A stretch of DNA of 9,298 nucleotides from Burkholderiales bacterium (GTDB lineage: Bacteria; Pseudomonadota; Gammaproteobacteria; Burkholderiales; Burkholderiaceae_C), in NCBI GenBank assembly GCA_947474415.1, contig CANJKD010000043.1, positions 1 through 9,298 on the forward strand, given 5' to 3'. A program made the translations under genes and the position numbers. Each line of letters starts with the position of its first letter. The first letter of the stretch is position 1. The notes under the pieces were generated by a model, which searched no databases, was not told the origin of the DNA, and saw nothing but the letters and a program-made list of their open reading frames with translations. Shown piece after piece: positions 1-6,518 of this stretch.

Positions 1-767
1 ACTTCGGTGTGGCGCCCGCAGTGGCGCCGATGGTCGGCGGCTTCCTGTTCGTGCATGTGGGCTGGCATTCGATCTTCTGGTTCCTCACGGCCGTCGGCGT
101 GGTGCTCTGGGCGGCCAACTACAGGTTGTTGCCCGAAACCCTGCACCTGAGCCAGCGCCAGTCGTTCAATGCGCGCAACCTGCTGAACGGCTACTGGGAA
201 ATGGGTTCGAGCCCGCGCTTCATGATGCTGGTGCTGGCCAGCGGCATTCCGTTCAACGGCATGTTCATGTATGTGCTGTCGGCGCCGGTGTTCCTCGGCG
301 AGCACCTGCATTTGGCGCCGGGCCAGTTCTTCTGGTTCTTCATGCTCACCATCAGCGGCATCATGGGTGGCGCGTGGTTGTCCGGGCGCATGGCCGGGCG
401 CGTCAAGCCACGGCACCAGATTCGCCAAGGCTTCCTGATCATGGTGCTGGTGTCGATCACCAACGTGGCGCTGAACCTGGCGTTCACGCCACAGGCCTGG
501 TGGGCGATGATCCCGCTTGCCATCTACGCCTTCGGCTGGGCGCTGATGGTGCCGGTGGTGACGCTGCTGGTCCTTGACCTCGTGCCCGAACGGCGCGGCA
601 TGGCGTCGTCGTTCCAGGCCTGCGTCGGCAGCCTGGCCAATTCGGTGGTGGCGGGCGTGATCGCGCCACTGGTGATGCACTCCACGGTGTGGCTGGCCGT
701 GGCCTCGTTGCTGATGATGAGCGTGGGCGTGCTCGCCTGGATCTGGGTCAAACCCCGGCTTGATTGA
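1..767 (+). CDS. Bcr/CflA-family MFS drug efflux transporter, C-terminal part (5' end outside the window)
   Basis: This is an inner-membrane proton-driven exporter of the major facilitator superfamily. The frame is already open at position 3, so the start lies upstream and about 254 residues are visible of a family usually near 400. The first residues read APAVAPMVGG, the family version of the antiporter motif in helix 5, followed by a short GWHSIFWF turn and further hydrophobic helices. A polar loop (PETLHLSQRQSFNAR) marks the central cytoplasmic loop. A second half of about six helices follows, including the basic loop SGRMAGRVKPRHQIRQG and the late segment LDLVPERRGMASSFQACVGS, which is characteristic of Bcr/CflA members. 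The stop is TGA at 765-767. Substrates cannot be predicted. The family assignment is firm; any specific name such as Bcr would be a guess. Confidence 0.9.
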   Translation, partial: FGVAPAVAPMVGGFLFVHVGWHSIFWFLTAVGVVLWAANYRLLPETLHLSQRQSFNARNLLNGYWEMGSSPRFMMLVLASGIPFNGMFMYVLSAPVFLGEHLHLAPGQFFWFFMLTISGIMGGAWLSGRMAGRVKPRHQIRQGFLIMVLVSITNVALNLAFTPQAWWAMIPLAIYAFGWALMVPVVTLLVLDLVPERRGMASSFQACVGSLANSVVAGVIAPLVMHSTVWLAVASLLMMSVGVLAWIWVKPRLD

Positions 768-773
768 GCCAGC

Positions 774-812
774 GGCCACAAGCCCCCCGGGGGTACCGCT
801 CAAGTTGTGGCC
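774..812. terminator. Stem-loop after the MFS gene, possible terminator
   Basis: A perfect 8-bp inverted repeat, GGCCACAA (774-781) and TTGTGGCC (805-812), starts 7 bases after the transporter stop. The loop itself contains a C-run/G-run palindrome (CCCCCGGGGG, 784-793). No T-run follows, so this is not a classical intrinsic terminator. It could serve as a 3' end-stabilising hairpin or lie in the leader of the carbonic anhydrase gene 53 bases downstream. Confidence 0.4.
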
Positions 813-864
813 TGGTTCGTCGATATGAGACCGAGATTCCTCGTTCCCTGTCCGGAGCCCCACC

Positions 865-1992
865 ATGCCCGCCCGTCCAACGTTTTCGTTTCGCCCGCTG
901 ACCCTTGCCCTGCTTGCCACGAGCCTGGCAGGCCCAGGCACTTCGGCCCTTGCGGCCGAGAATGCGGCGCCTCTCAAAGCCACCGCAGCGGCCTCCAGCG
1001 CACGCGAAACGGCAGCCGAGACCGAACCCAAGGCCAAGGGCGAAAAGGGCGAGAAGGCCGAAGCGCCCAAGCGCACCGCCGCCCCGAAACCGGTGGATCC
1101 ACTGGAGCACGTCCGAGAGCGATTGGCGGAAAAGTTGGGGGCCACAAAGCCTGCCGAGGTGCCCGAGCCCAATGTGGTGCGTGTCGTGACCCGTGCCACT
1201 GCGCCAGTGGCCAGCGCACGCGCACCGCGCCTGAATGCAGCCGCAAGCCGTGGCGACCCGCCCTCCCCGCTGGCCGAACGTCTCGCAACCGAGCACCGCG
1301 CTCGCGCTGAGGCGGCCCACGCCCAATGGGACTACGCCGGCAGCGGCGGCCCCGACACCTGGGGCCAGATGAAACCCGAATTTGCCCGCTGTTCGAGCGG
1401 CTTGAGGCAGAGCCCGATCGACATCCGCGACGGCATCAAAGTCAACCTCGATCCGGTGCAGTTCGACTACAAGCCGAGTGCTTTCCGCGTGCTGGACAAC
1501 GGCCACACCGTGCAGGTGAATGTGGGGCCTGGCAACTCGATCGACGTCGGCGGGAGGCGCTATGACCTGGTCCAGTTCCACTTTCACCGGCCTTCGGAAG
1601 AGCGCATCAACGGCCGTCAGTTCGACATGGTGGTGCACCTGGTGCACAAGGACATCGACAACCGCCTCGCGGTCGTAGCCGTGCTGCTGGACCGCGGTAG
1701 CGCGCACCCGCTGGTGCAGAACGTCTGGAACAACCTGCCGCTCGAAAAGGGTGACGAGGTCGCAGCGCGCACCATGATCGACCTGAGTGCCTTGCTGCCC
1801 ACCGAGCGCAGCTACTTCACCTACATGGGTTCGCTGACCACGCCGCCATGCAGCGAAGGCGTGCTGTGGATGGTGATGAAAGCACCCATGCCGATCTCGA
1901 GCGAGCAGATCGGCATCTTCGCCCGCCTGTACCCGATGAACGCGCGGCCGATCCAGTCGGTCAGCGGGCGCTTGATCAAGGAATCGAATTGA
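865..1992 (+). CDS. Exported alpha-class carbonic anhydrase with a long N-terminal linker
   Basis: This 375-residue protein is an alpha-carbonic anhydrase, a zinc enzyme that interconverts CO2 and bicarbonate, here expected in the periplasm. The start ATG has GGAG at 854-857, seven bases upstream. A Sec signal peptide is visible (hydrophobic PLTLALLATSLAGPG, likely cut near residue 30 at ALA-A). Residues 31 to about 150 are an Ala/Lys/Glu/Pro-rich linker with a helical patch (DPLEHVRERLAEKLGATK, 78-95). The catalytic domain runs from about 153 to 375. It has the zinc ligands H239 and H241 (QFHFH) and H258 (VVHLVH), the gatekeeper pair E245 and T325 (SLTTPP), the proton-shuttle His at H214 (DNGH), and two cysteines (C176, C329) placed as in the disulfide of bacterial alpha enzymes. 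All key residues are present. Bacterial members are typically near 250 residues, so the linker is the odd part. No operon partner is evident. Confidence 0.95.
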   Translation: MPARPTFSFRPLTLALLATSLAGPGTSALAAENAAPLKATAAASSARETAAETEPKAKGEKGEKAEAPKRTAAPKPVDPLEHVRERLAEKLGATKPAEVPEPNVVRVVTRATAPVASARAPRLNAAASRGDPPSPLAERLATEHRARAEAAHAQWDYAGSGGPDTWGQMKPEFARCSSGLRQSPIDIRDGIKVNLDPVQFDYKPSAFRVLDNGHTVQVNVGPGNSIDVGGRRYDLVQFHFHRPSEERINGRQFDMVVHLVHKDIDNRLAVVAVLLDRGSAHPLVQNVWNNLPLEKGDEVAARTMIDLSALLPTERSYFTYMGSLTTPPCSEGVLWMVMKAPMPISSEQIGIFARLYPMNARPIQSVSGRLIKESN

Positions 1993-2183
1993 TCCGATCT
2001 GTGGTGTTGGCTGCGGCACCCGCCGTGTCCGACTCGTCCTACAGGTGTTTGCCCCAGCGCCCGACAGACCGCGCCGGGGCGCCTCGGTACAGCGGATTCA
2101 TCGGTTGACCGAGGCCTGACAAGGGCCTTGCGCAGACCGGGTGAAAGCAACTCTCACACCCCACTTCGTGCAAAGGAATCACC

Positions 2184-2258
2184 ATGAACAAGGGCCGGGT
2201 CAAGGGTCGCGTCGAGCAGGTCAAAGGCAGCGTCAAGGAAGCCACCGGCAAGGCCTGA
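2184..2258 (+). pseudogene. CsbD-family stress protein, N-terminal stub of 24 codons
   Basis: The ATG at 2184 has a good ribosome binding site (AAAGGA, 2172-2177, six bases before it) and opens a 24-residue frame beginning MNKGRVKGRVEQVKGSVKEA and ending TGKA-stop. The repeated V-K-G / V-K-E-A-T-G-K pattern matches the start of CsbD-like proteins, small hydrophilic general-stress proteins of about 60-70 residues. The usual second half (the GNxxLExxGK region and its continuation) is absent, and no continuation is seen in the other frames downstream. I read it as a gene cut short by a deletion or rearrangement just after codon 23. A genuinely shortened but expressed peptide is possible because the translation signals are intact. 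Confidence 0.6.
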
Positions 2259-2579
2259 GAGTGTGTGAACTTTTCATATCTGCACCCTCTCCCCAAAGGA
2301 GCGAGGGAGCAAACGCAGCCACTTCGAAAAATTCAGAGGCTTTGAGCGGAGCCGGTGCACTCGGATTGCCATCCGCCCCAGCAGGGTGCCGCACGCGCAG
2401 TCGTGCATCACAAAGCGCGCTTTTCCCGTTTCTGAACCTCCTGTTGTGGTGCCTGACGGCCCAAGGTCTTCGCCAGTTCCGCGGCGACTGGCGCGTTCCT
2501 TGCCAGCCCCGACCTGCTCGGCACCGATTCGTGATCCCACACCACCGGCGGCCTCGCGGCGGCGCACCGGTGCAACGGC
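2259..2579. other. Intergenic stretch without a recognisable gene
   Basis: These 321 bases lie between the CsbD stub and the binding-protein gene. Open frames cross them on both strands, but none has a recognisable domain or a convincing ribosome binding site. Near the left end is an imperfect hairpin of the CCCTCTCC...GGAGCGAGGG type (2285-2307, 8 of 10 pairs, three-base loop). It resembles the arms of the element at 5417-5464. This is where the promoter of the downstream operon would be expected, but I could not identify one with confidence. Relics of deleted sequence may be present here. Confidence 0.5.
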
Positions 2580-3611
2580 ATGACACCCCATGATTTCAAT
2601 CGGCGCGACTTGATCAAGGCGCTCGGCGTCGCCGGCAGCGGCTGGGCCGGGCTGGCCACGGCCCAGGCGCCGATCAGTCTGGGCTTCATCTACGTCGGCC
2701 CGAAAGACGACTGCGGCTACAACCAGTCGCACGCCGAAGCGGTGGCCGAGGTCAAGAAGGGGCCGGGCGCAATGCTGCTGTTCCCGACCTCGTTCGGCTA
2801 CTTCGACCCGCACATGCTGGCCGTGGCCGCGAAGAACCCGAACGTGCGCTTCGCACACTGCGGCGGCATGTGGACCGAAGGCAAGCACCCGAAGAACACC
2901 GCCAGCTTCTTCGGCTACATCGCCGAAGGCCAGCACCTGAACGGCGTGATCGCCGGCCACATGACGAAGAGCAAGAAGCTCGGCTTCATCGCGGCCAAGC
3001 CGATCCCGCAGGTGCTGCGCAACATCAATGCATTCACGATGGGCGCGCGCTCGGTTGACCCGAGCATCACCACCACCGTGATCTTCACCGGCGAAGGGTC
3101 GATGGCCGTGAAAGAGGCCGAGGCCACCAACAGCCTGGCCGACCAGGGTGCCGACGTCTTCACAATTCACTTCGATGGCCCGAAGGTGATCGTCGAAACC
3201 GCCGCGAAGCGCGGCAAGTTCGTCTGCGGCTACCACGCCAGCCAGGCCAAGCTCGCGCCCGCAGCCTACCTCACCGGTGCCGAATGGAACTGGCTCGTGC
3301 CGTACAAAATAGTCATCGACGTCGCACGTGCCGGCAAGCCGCACCCGAACTTCGTGCGCGGCGGGTTGAAGGAAGGATTCGTCAAGACCTCGGCCTACGG
3401 TTCGATGGTCGGTGCACCAGCCAGGAAGGCCGCCGACGACGTCAAGGCGCTGATGCTGAAAGACGCCTTCGACACATTCAAGGGCGGCAGCGCCGGCCTG
3501 AAAGACGACACCGGCAAGCTCGTGATCCCGGCCGGCAAGGCCTTCAAGCAGACCGCCCCATCGCTCGAAGGCATGAACTACCTTGTCGAAGGCGTGCTCG
3601 GAAAAGCCTGA
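2580..3611 (+). CDS. BMP-family ABC transporter substrate-binding protein with an internal deletion
   Basis: This 343-residue protein is a periplasmic binding protein of the basic-membrane-protein (Bmp/YufN-like) class, which feeds nucleoside-, purine- or ureide-type solutes to a two-permease ABC importer. The N terminus has a twin-arginine-type motif (NRRDLIKALG, residues 7-16) and a short hydrophobic segment ending ATAQA (26-30), suggesting export. Family segments follow in order: LGFIYVGP (34-41), LLFPTSFGYFDPHML (66-80), GYIAEGQHLNGVIAGHMTKS (112-131), then PIPQVLRNINAFTMGARSVD and QGADVFTIHFD (189-199), and a C terminus ending MNYLVEGVLGKA. Compared with the usual layout, about 30 residues between AVAEVKK (54-60) and GPGAMLLFPT (61-70) are missing without loss of frame. 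In intact relatives this segment carries a beta strand and helix of lobe 1. Folding and ligand binding are therefore doubtful, although the frame is open. No strong ribosome binding site precedes the ATG. It is first in the operon, 37 bases before permease 1. Confidence 0.82.
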   Translation: MTPHDFNRRDLIKALGVAGSGWAGLATAQAPISLGFIYVGPKDDCGYNQSHAEAVAEVKKGPGAMLLFPTSFGYFDPHMLAVAAKNPNVRFAHCGGMWTEGKHPKNTASFFGYIAEGQHLNGVIAGHMTKSKKLGFIAAKPIPQVLRNINAFTMGARSVDPSITTTVIFTGEGSMAVKEAEATNSLADQGADVFTIHFDGPKVIVETAAKRGKFVCGYHASQAKLAPAAYLTGAEWNWLVPYKIVIDVARAGKPHPNFVRGGLKEGFVKTSAYGSMVGAPARKAADDVKALMLKDAFDTFKGGSAGLKDDTGKLVIPAGKAFKQTAPSLEGMNYLVEGVLGKA

Positions 3612-3648
3612 GGCCATCCGGGCTGACAACCACGCAACGCCCGGCATC

Positions 3649-4421
3649 ATGAAGCTCTTTGCCAGCCGCCGCGACGCCCTCGAATCGGTGGCGCTGCCGG
3701 TGCTGGCCATGGCCGGTGCACTGCGCCGATACCGCGGCGTCAACGAGACCATCAGCAGCCTGCTGCTCGCCTATACCGCGATCGCTCTTTTCAAACACTT
3801 CGTCGAGGGCCCGATGCGCGACCCGGCTCGCCTGAACAAGCCCTCGACGCGCCCGCTCGACGAGGCCGTGCGCATCGGTGGCCTGTGGGTAACCGACATC
3901 CACTGGGGCCTGATGCTCGGCATCGCCGCCTGCGTGCTGCTCGGCCTGTGGCTGTTCTTCACCACCTCGGGGTTCGCCACCCCCGTGGTCGGCGGCAACG
4001 CGCGCGCCGCCAGGCTCGTCGGCCTGCAGAGCGGGCGCATTGTGGTCGTGGCCTGCGCCATCGGCGGTGCCTGCGCGGACCTGGTGGGTGGCATCGAAGT
4101 GGCGGCGGTGCACACCTCGGCGAACGCCGCGCTGATCGCCGGGCTCGGCTATGCCGGCATCCTCGTCGCCGTCGTCGCGCGCAAGAACCCGTGGGTGATC
4201 ATGCCGGTGGCGGTGCTGTTCGGTGCTTCGGTTCGGCCGGCAGCCTGCTGCAGCGCCGGCTTGGCGTGCCCGACGCCTCGGTGCTGGTGCTGCAGGGCTT
4301 CGCCTTCCTGCTGATCCTGGCGAGCGAGGCCTTGCGTGGGCGGCTCCTCGCGGCCCGTGCGATGCTGCCTGTACCGGCGCCCGCCGCACCGCTGCCCGCC
4401 GTGATCAAAGCCAACGTTTGA
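3649..4421 (+). pseudogene. ABC transporter permease 1 (BPD_transp_2 / YufP-like), internally deleted and frameshifted
   Basis: This is the remnant of an inner-membrane permease that pairs with the BMP binding protein. From ATG 3649 the frame begins MKLFASRRDALESVALPVLA and then jumps directly, near residue 25, into the mid-protein segment RRYRGVNETISSLLLAYTAI (26-45). In intact relatives well over 100 residues lie between these parts, including several helices and the conserved NIGxEGQ-like loop. The rest is recognisable: FVEGPMRDP, TSGFATPVVGGNARAARLVG (106-125, the coupling region) and late helices up to VLFGA. Around 4225-4230 the reading frame shifts. The last 64 or so codons continue in another frame as FGSAGSLLQRRLGVPDASVL onward to the TGA at 4419-4421. 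In the first frame translation would instead end near 4314. A single missing base, or two extra bases, near 4228 explains this. With both lesions the product cannot be a working permease. Confidence 0.82.
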
Positions 4422-4428
4422 TGTCGAT

Positions 4429-4497
4429 CCCCTCGTCGCTTCGCTCCTGCTCCCCGAGGGGGCGTTCAGCCGCCTTGAGGCGGCTCGTTGGCGGCTG
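4429..4497. repeat. Palindromic intergenic element between permease 1 and the permease-ATPase chimera
   Basis: This stretch has two nested or adjacent hairpins. CCCCTCG (4429-4435) pairs with CGAGGGG (4455-4461). AGCCGCC (4468-4474) pairs with GGCGGCT (4479-4485) around the loop TTGA. CAGCCGCC (4467-4474) can alternatively pair with GGCGGCTG (4490-4497). Elements with this layout, a C-rich/G-rich hairpin followed by a CCGCC-TTGA-GGCGG hairpin, are recalled as common between genes in Comamonadaceae-type genomes. It occupies the 87-base gap inside the importer operon. It may act as an RNA-level attenuator or be a dispersed REP-like sequence; only a genome-wide count would tell. Confidence 0.55.
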
Positions 4498-4508
4498 ATC
4501 GCGATCAC

Positions 4509-4928
4509 ATGGACAACACCACGCTGTTCCTGAACTTGCTCGTCGCGGTGCTTGGCGGCGCGGTGCGCGTCGGCACGCCGTTCCTGATGGTCAGCCTGGC
4601 CGAGTGCATCACCGAGAAGTCGGGCCGCATCAACCTCGGCCTCGAAGGCGTTCTGGTGTTCTCGGCGATGGCGGGTTTCGGCGGCGCTTACCTCAGCGGC
4701 TCGGTCTGGCTGGGCGTGCTCGCGGCCGTCGCCGAGATCCACCAGCGCCAGATGGACGTGCGCAACCGCAGCGGCGCGGTGCTGCTGATCAGCGAAGACC
4801 TCGACGAACTGCTCGCGCTCTCGGACCGCATCGCGGTGATGAGCGGAGGCCGCGTCGTGCACGAGGTGGCCGCGCTCGAAGCCGACCGCAACACGCTGGG
4901 CGCCTACATGGGCGGCCGCGCGCATTGA
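4509..4928 (+). pseudogene. Chimera: N-terminus of ABC permease 2 fused in frame to the C-terminus of the ABC ATPase
   Basis: One open frame of 139 residues joins parts of two genes. Residues 1 to about 74 are the start of the second permease of a BMP importer (YufQ-like): a first helix, then TPFLMVSLAECITEKSGRIN (23-42), LGLEGVLVFSAMAGFGGAYL (43-62) and SGSVWLGVLAAV. From about residue 75 (AEIHQRQMDVRNRSG) the sequence is the tail of the tandem-domain ABC ATPase, with LLISEDLDELLALSDRIAVM (92-111) and an ending GAYMGGRAH. The permease core and nearly all of the ATPase are gone, including both Walker A motifs, the signature motifs and Walker B. The join implies the ancestral order permease 2 then ATPase, and a deletion of roughly 2 kb or more. 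ATG 4509 is preferred because family similarity starts there; no clear ribosome binding site was seen. The frame is intact, so a small membrane-anchored product could be made, but it cannot power transport. Confidence 0.8.
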
Positions 4929-4967
4929 GCCCGGGCTCTTGCCCCGGTCGATGCCCATGTCCAACCC

Positions 4968-5406
4968 ATGCCCCACGAGATCACGATGCTGACCCTCCCC
5001 GCGCAACCCGGCCCGTTCAGCTTCGACCCGGCGCACACGGCCGTCGTGATGATCGACATGCAGCGCGACTTCATCGAACCCGGCGGCTTCGGCGCGGCGC
5101 TCGGCAACGACATGTCGCTGCTCGCGCCGGTGGTGCCCGCCGCCTCGGCATGCTCATCGTCCACACCCAGGAATGCCACCGGGCCGATGGGCCGCATCCT
5201 GATCGTTGGTGATCGCGGGGCCGGCTTCGTGCTGGCGCTGATGCCGAAAGCCGGGGACATGGTGATCGCCAAACCCGGCAAGGGCGCGTTCTATGGCGCC
5301 CGGCTCGTACTTCCCCGAATTCAAGGAGCAGACCTTGGCGATGGTGCGCGCGCAAGGCGGCATCGTCGGCTGGACTGCCGCGCTGGCAGACGTGCGCAGC
5401 GTGTGA
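4968..5406 (+). pseudogene. Isochorismatase-like cysteine hydrolase (BiuH/RutB-type amidohydrolase), multiply deleted
   Basis: The fragments belong to the isochorismatase-fold cysteine hydrolases that cleave ureides such as biuret or peroxyureidoacrylate. From ATG 4968 the first piece is MPHEITMLTLPAQPG followed by TAVVMIDMQRDFIEPGGFG, with the catalytic Asp of the DMQRDF motif. After VVPA the frame changes and LGMLIVHTQECHR reads from 5144. The frame then returns for PMGRILIVGDRGAGF and VIAKPGKGAFYG, which carries the catalytic Lys. The end (SYFPEFKEQTLAMVRAQGG then IVGWTAALADVRSV and TGA at 5404-5406) reads in a third frame from 5305. Each junction also lacks sequence: helix 2, the loop after the HTxExHR motif, and the whole stretch with the catalytic Cys. 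About 145 codons remain of a usual 220-240. The product would be inactive. It lies 39 bases after the chimera, as the last gene of the importer operon. The precise substrate is inferred only. Confidence 0.78.
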
Positions 5407-5416
5407 CCGCCTTGCT

Positions 5417-5464
5417 CCCTCTCCAAGGGCCACGAAGAGGCCCCTTCGTGGCCTTTGGAGAGGG
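5417..5464. repeat. Long near-perfect hairpin after the hydrolase remnant
   Basis: Arms of 21 bases (5417-5437 and 5444-5464) pair with one mismatch around a six-base loop, beginning CCCTCTCCAAGGGCCACG on the left. The hairpin starts 11 bases after the hydrolase stop and could end or protect the operon transcript. There is no T-run, and the outer CCCTCTCC/GGAGAGGG sequence is that of a widespread palindromic intergenic repeat, so a dispersed element is equally likely. The NnrU gene starts 67 bases further on. Confidence 0.65.
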
Positions 5465-5531
5465 CAGGGGCGAAGCGGGGCTGGCGGGCGGCCCACTAGA
5501 CTCTGCTCCCCTGACCCTTGCGGAGCGCTCC

Positions 5532-6107
5532 ATGACCTTGATGATCCTCGGACTCGTGCTGTTCCTCGGCGTCCATTGCGTTTCCATCGCAGCACCCGCG
5601 TGGCGCGATGCACAAGTCGCGCAGCGTGGCGAAGGCGCATGGAAAGGCGTCTACTCGATCATTTCGATCGCCAGCTTCGTGCTGTTGATTTACGGCTACG
5701 GCCTGGCCCGGCAGTCGCCGGTCATGCTCTACACGCCGCCCACTGCCGCGCGCCACATCGCGCTGCTGCTGATGCTGCCGTTCTTCCCGCTGCTGTTCGC
5801 GACCTACCTGCCAGGGCGCATCAAGACCGCAGCGAAGCACCCGATGCTGCTGGCCGTGAAGCTCTGGGCGCTGGCGCACCTGCTCGCGAACGGCACGCTG
5901 CACGACGTGATCCTGTTCGGTGCCTTCCTCGTCTGGGCTGTCGCCGACCGCATCTCGGTCAAGCGCCGCAGCGTGGCACGCGTGGCGTCCTCGGCAGCGC
6001 CGTCAGTGGTGAACGACGCCACTTCGGTCATCGGCGGATTGGCGCTGTACGCGGTGTTCGTGGTGTGGGCCCATCGGTGGCTGATGGGGGTCTCGCCACT
6101 GGGTTGA
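5532..6107 (+). CDS. NnrU-family integral membrane protein
   Basis: This 191-residue inner-membrane protein belongs to the NnrU family, first noted near nitric-oxide and nitrite reductase genes but present in many proteobacteria without denitrification; its molecular role is not settled. The start ATG has GGAG at 5522-5525, six bases upstream, and matches the usual family beginning MTLMILGLVLFLGVH. Conserved blocks follow: WKGVYSIISIASFVLLIYGY, PPTAARHIALLLMLPFFPLL, HPMLLAVKLWALAHLLANGT and FGAFLVWAVADRISVKRRS, with a last helix ending in WLMGVSPLG. Five to six membrane segments are expected. The gene looks intact, unlike its left neighbours. A weak -10-like TAGACT (5497-5502) without an obvious -35 is the only promoter hint. 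Its stop codon abuts that of the convergent response regulator. Confidence 0.92.
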   Translation: MTLMILGLVLFLGVHCVSIAAPAWRDAQVAQRGEGAWKGVYSIISIASFVLLIYGYGLARQSPVMLYTPPTAARHIALLLMLPFFPLLFATYLPGRIKTAAKHPMLLAVKLWALAHLLANGTLHDVILFGAFLVWAVADRISVKRRSVARVASSAAPSVVNDATSVIGGLALYAVFVVWAHRWLMGVSPLG

Positions 6108-6518
6108 TCAGCCCGGCGAAGCGGCCGTTGTCGCCGCTTGTACCGGCGCTGCTTCCACCACCAGGCGGTTGATGGTGGCCAGCAGTTCCGCCCGGCTGAA
6201 CGGCTTCGGGATGAAGGCGTCGGCACCCGCGCGATCAGCGGCGTCGCGGTCACGTTCCCGCGCCCGGCCGGTCAGCATCACCACCGGCTTGTGTCGCAGC
6301 CCGGGGTCTGCCCTCAGCTGCTCGCAGACCTGAAATCCGTTGAGCTCGCCAGGCATCGTCACGTCCAGCAGGATCAGGTGCGGGTCCACGGCCCGCGCTG
6401 CGGCCAGGCCCTGGTGGCCGTCGGCGGCTTCGAACATTTCGTGGTTCTCGTCCTCGAGTGCCCAGCGGATCAGGCGACGAATGTCGGACTGGTCTTCGAT
6501 GACCAGGATGCGGCTCAT
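6108..6518 (-). CDS. Single-domain response regulator (CheY-like receiver)
   Basis: This 136-residue protein is one receiver domain with no output domain. The phosphorylation site is D52 (LILLDVTMPG), with the acidic pair E8-D9 (VIEDQ), the switch residue T83 (VVMLTGR) and K105 (FIPKPFSRAE), so all phosphotransfer residues are in place. A short Ala-rich tail (AAPVQAATTAASPG) follows. It would act by protein contact or as a phosphate shuttle, not by DNA binding. Its ATG overlaps the stop of the kinase gene as ATGA (6515-6518), which implies translational coupling and a cognate pair. Its TGA (6110-6108 on the minus strand) directly abuts the stop of the convergent NnrU gene, so no dedicated terminator fits between them. 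Confidence 0.95.
   Translation of the reverse strand: MSRILVIEDQSDIRRLIRWALEDENHEMFEAADGHQGLAAARAVDPHLILLDVTMPGELNGFQVCEQLRADPGLRHKPVVMLTGRARERDRDAADRAGADAFIPKPFSRAELLATINRLVVEAAPVQAATTAASPG

Noticed and set aside
748..2019. Long minus-strand open frame (423 codons) across the carbonic anhydrase gene
   Set aside because: It is antisense to a clearly conserved zinc enzyme and its His/Arg/Gly-rich translation matches no domain; a typical high-GC shadow frame.
2259..2579. Possible insertion-sequence remnant in the gap before the binding protein
   Set aside because: No transposase motif, terminal inverted repeats or target duplication could be seen; only a short imperfect hairpin is present.
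2274..3752. Minus-strand open frame of 492 codons over the binding-protein gene
   Set aside because: The plus strand carries a recognisable BMP protein; the antisense product has no motif or ribosome binding site and reflects GC-rich codon bias.
3544..5036. Minus-strand open frames opposite the permease and chimera remnants
   Set aside because: The translations are low-complexity and unrecognisable, while conserved transporter segments lie on the plus strand.
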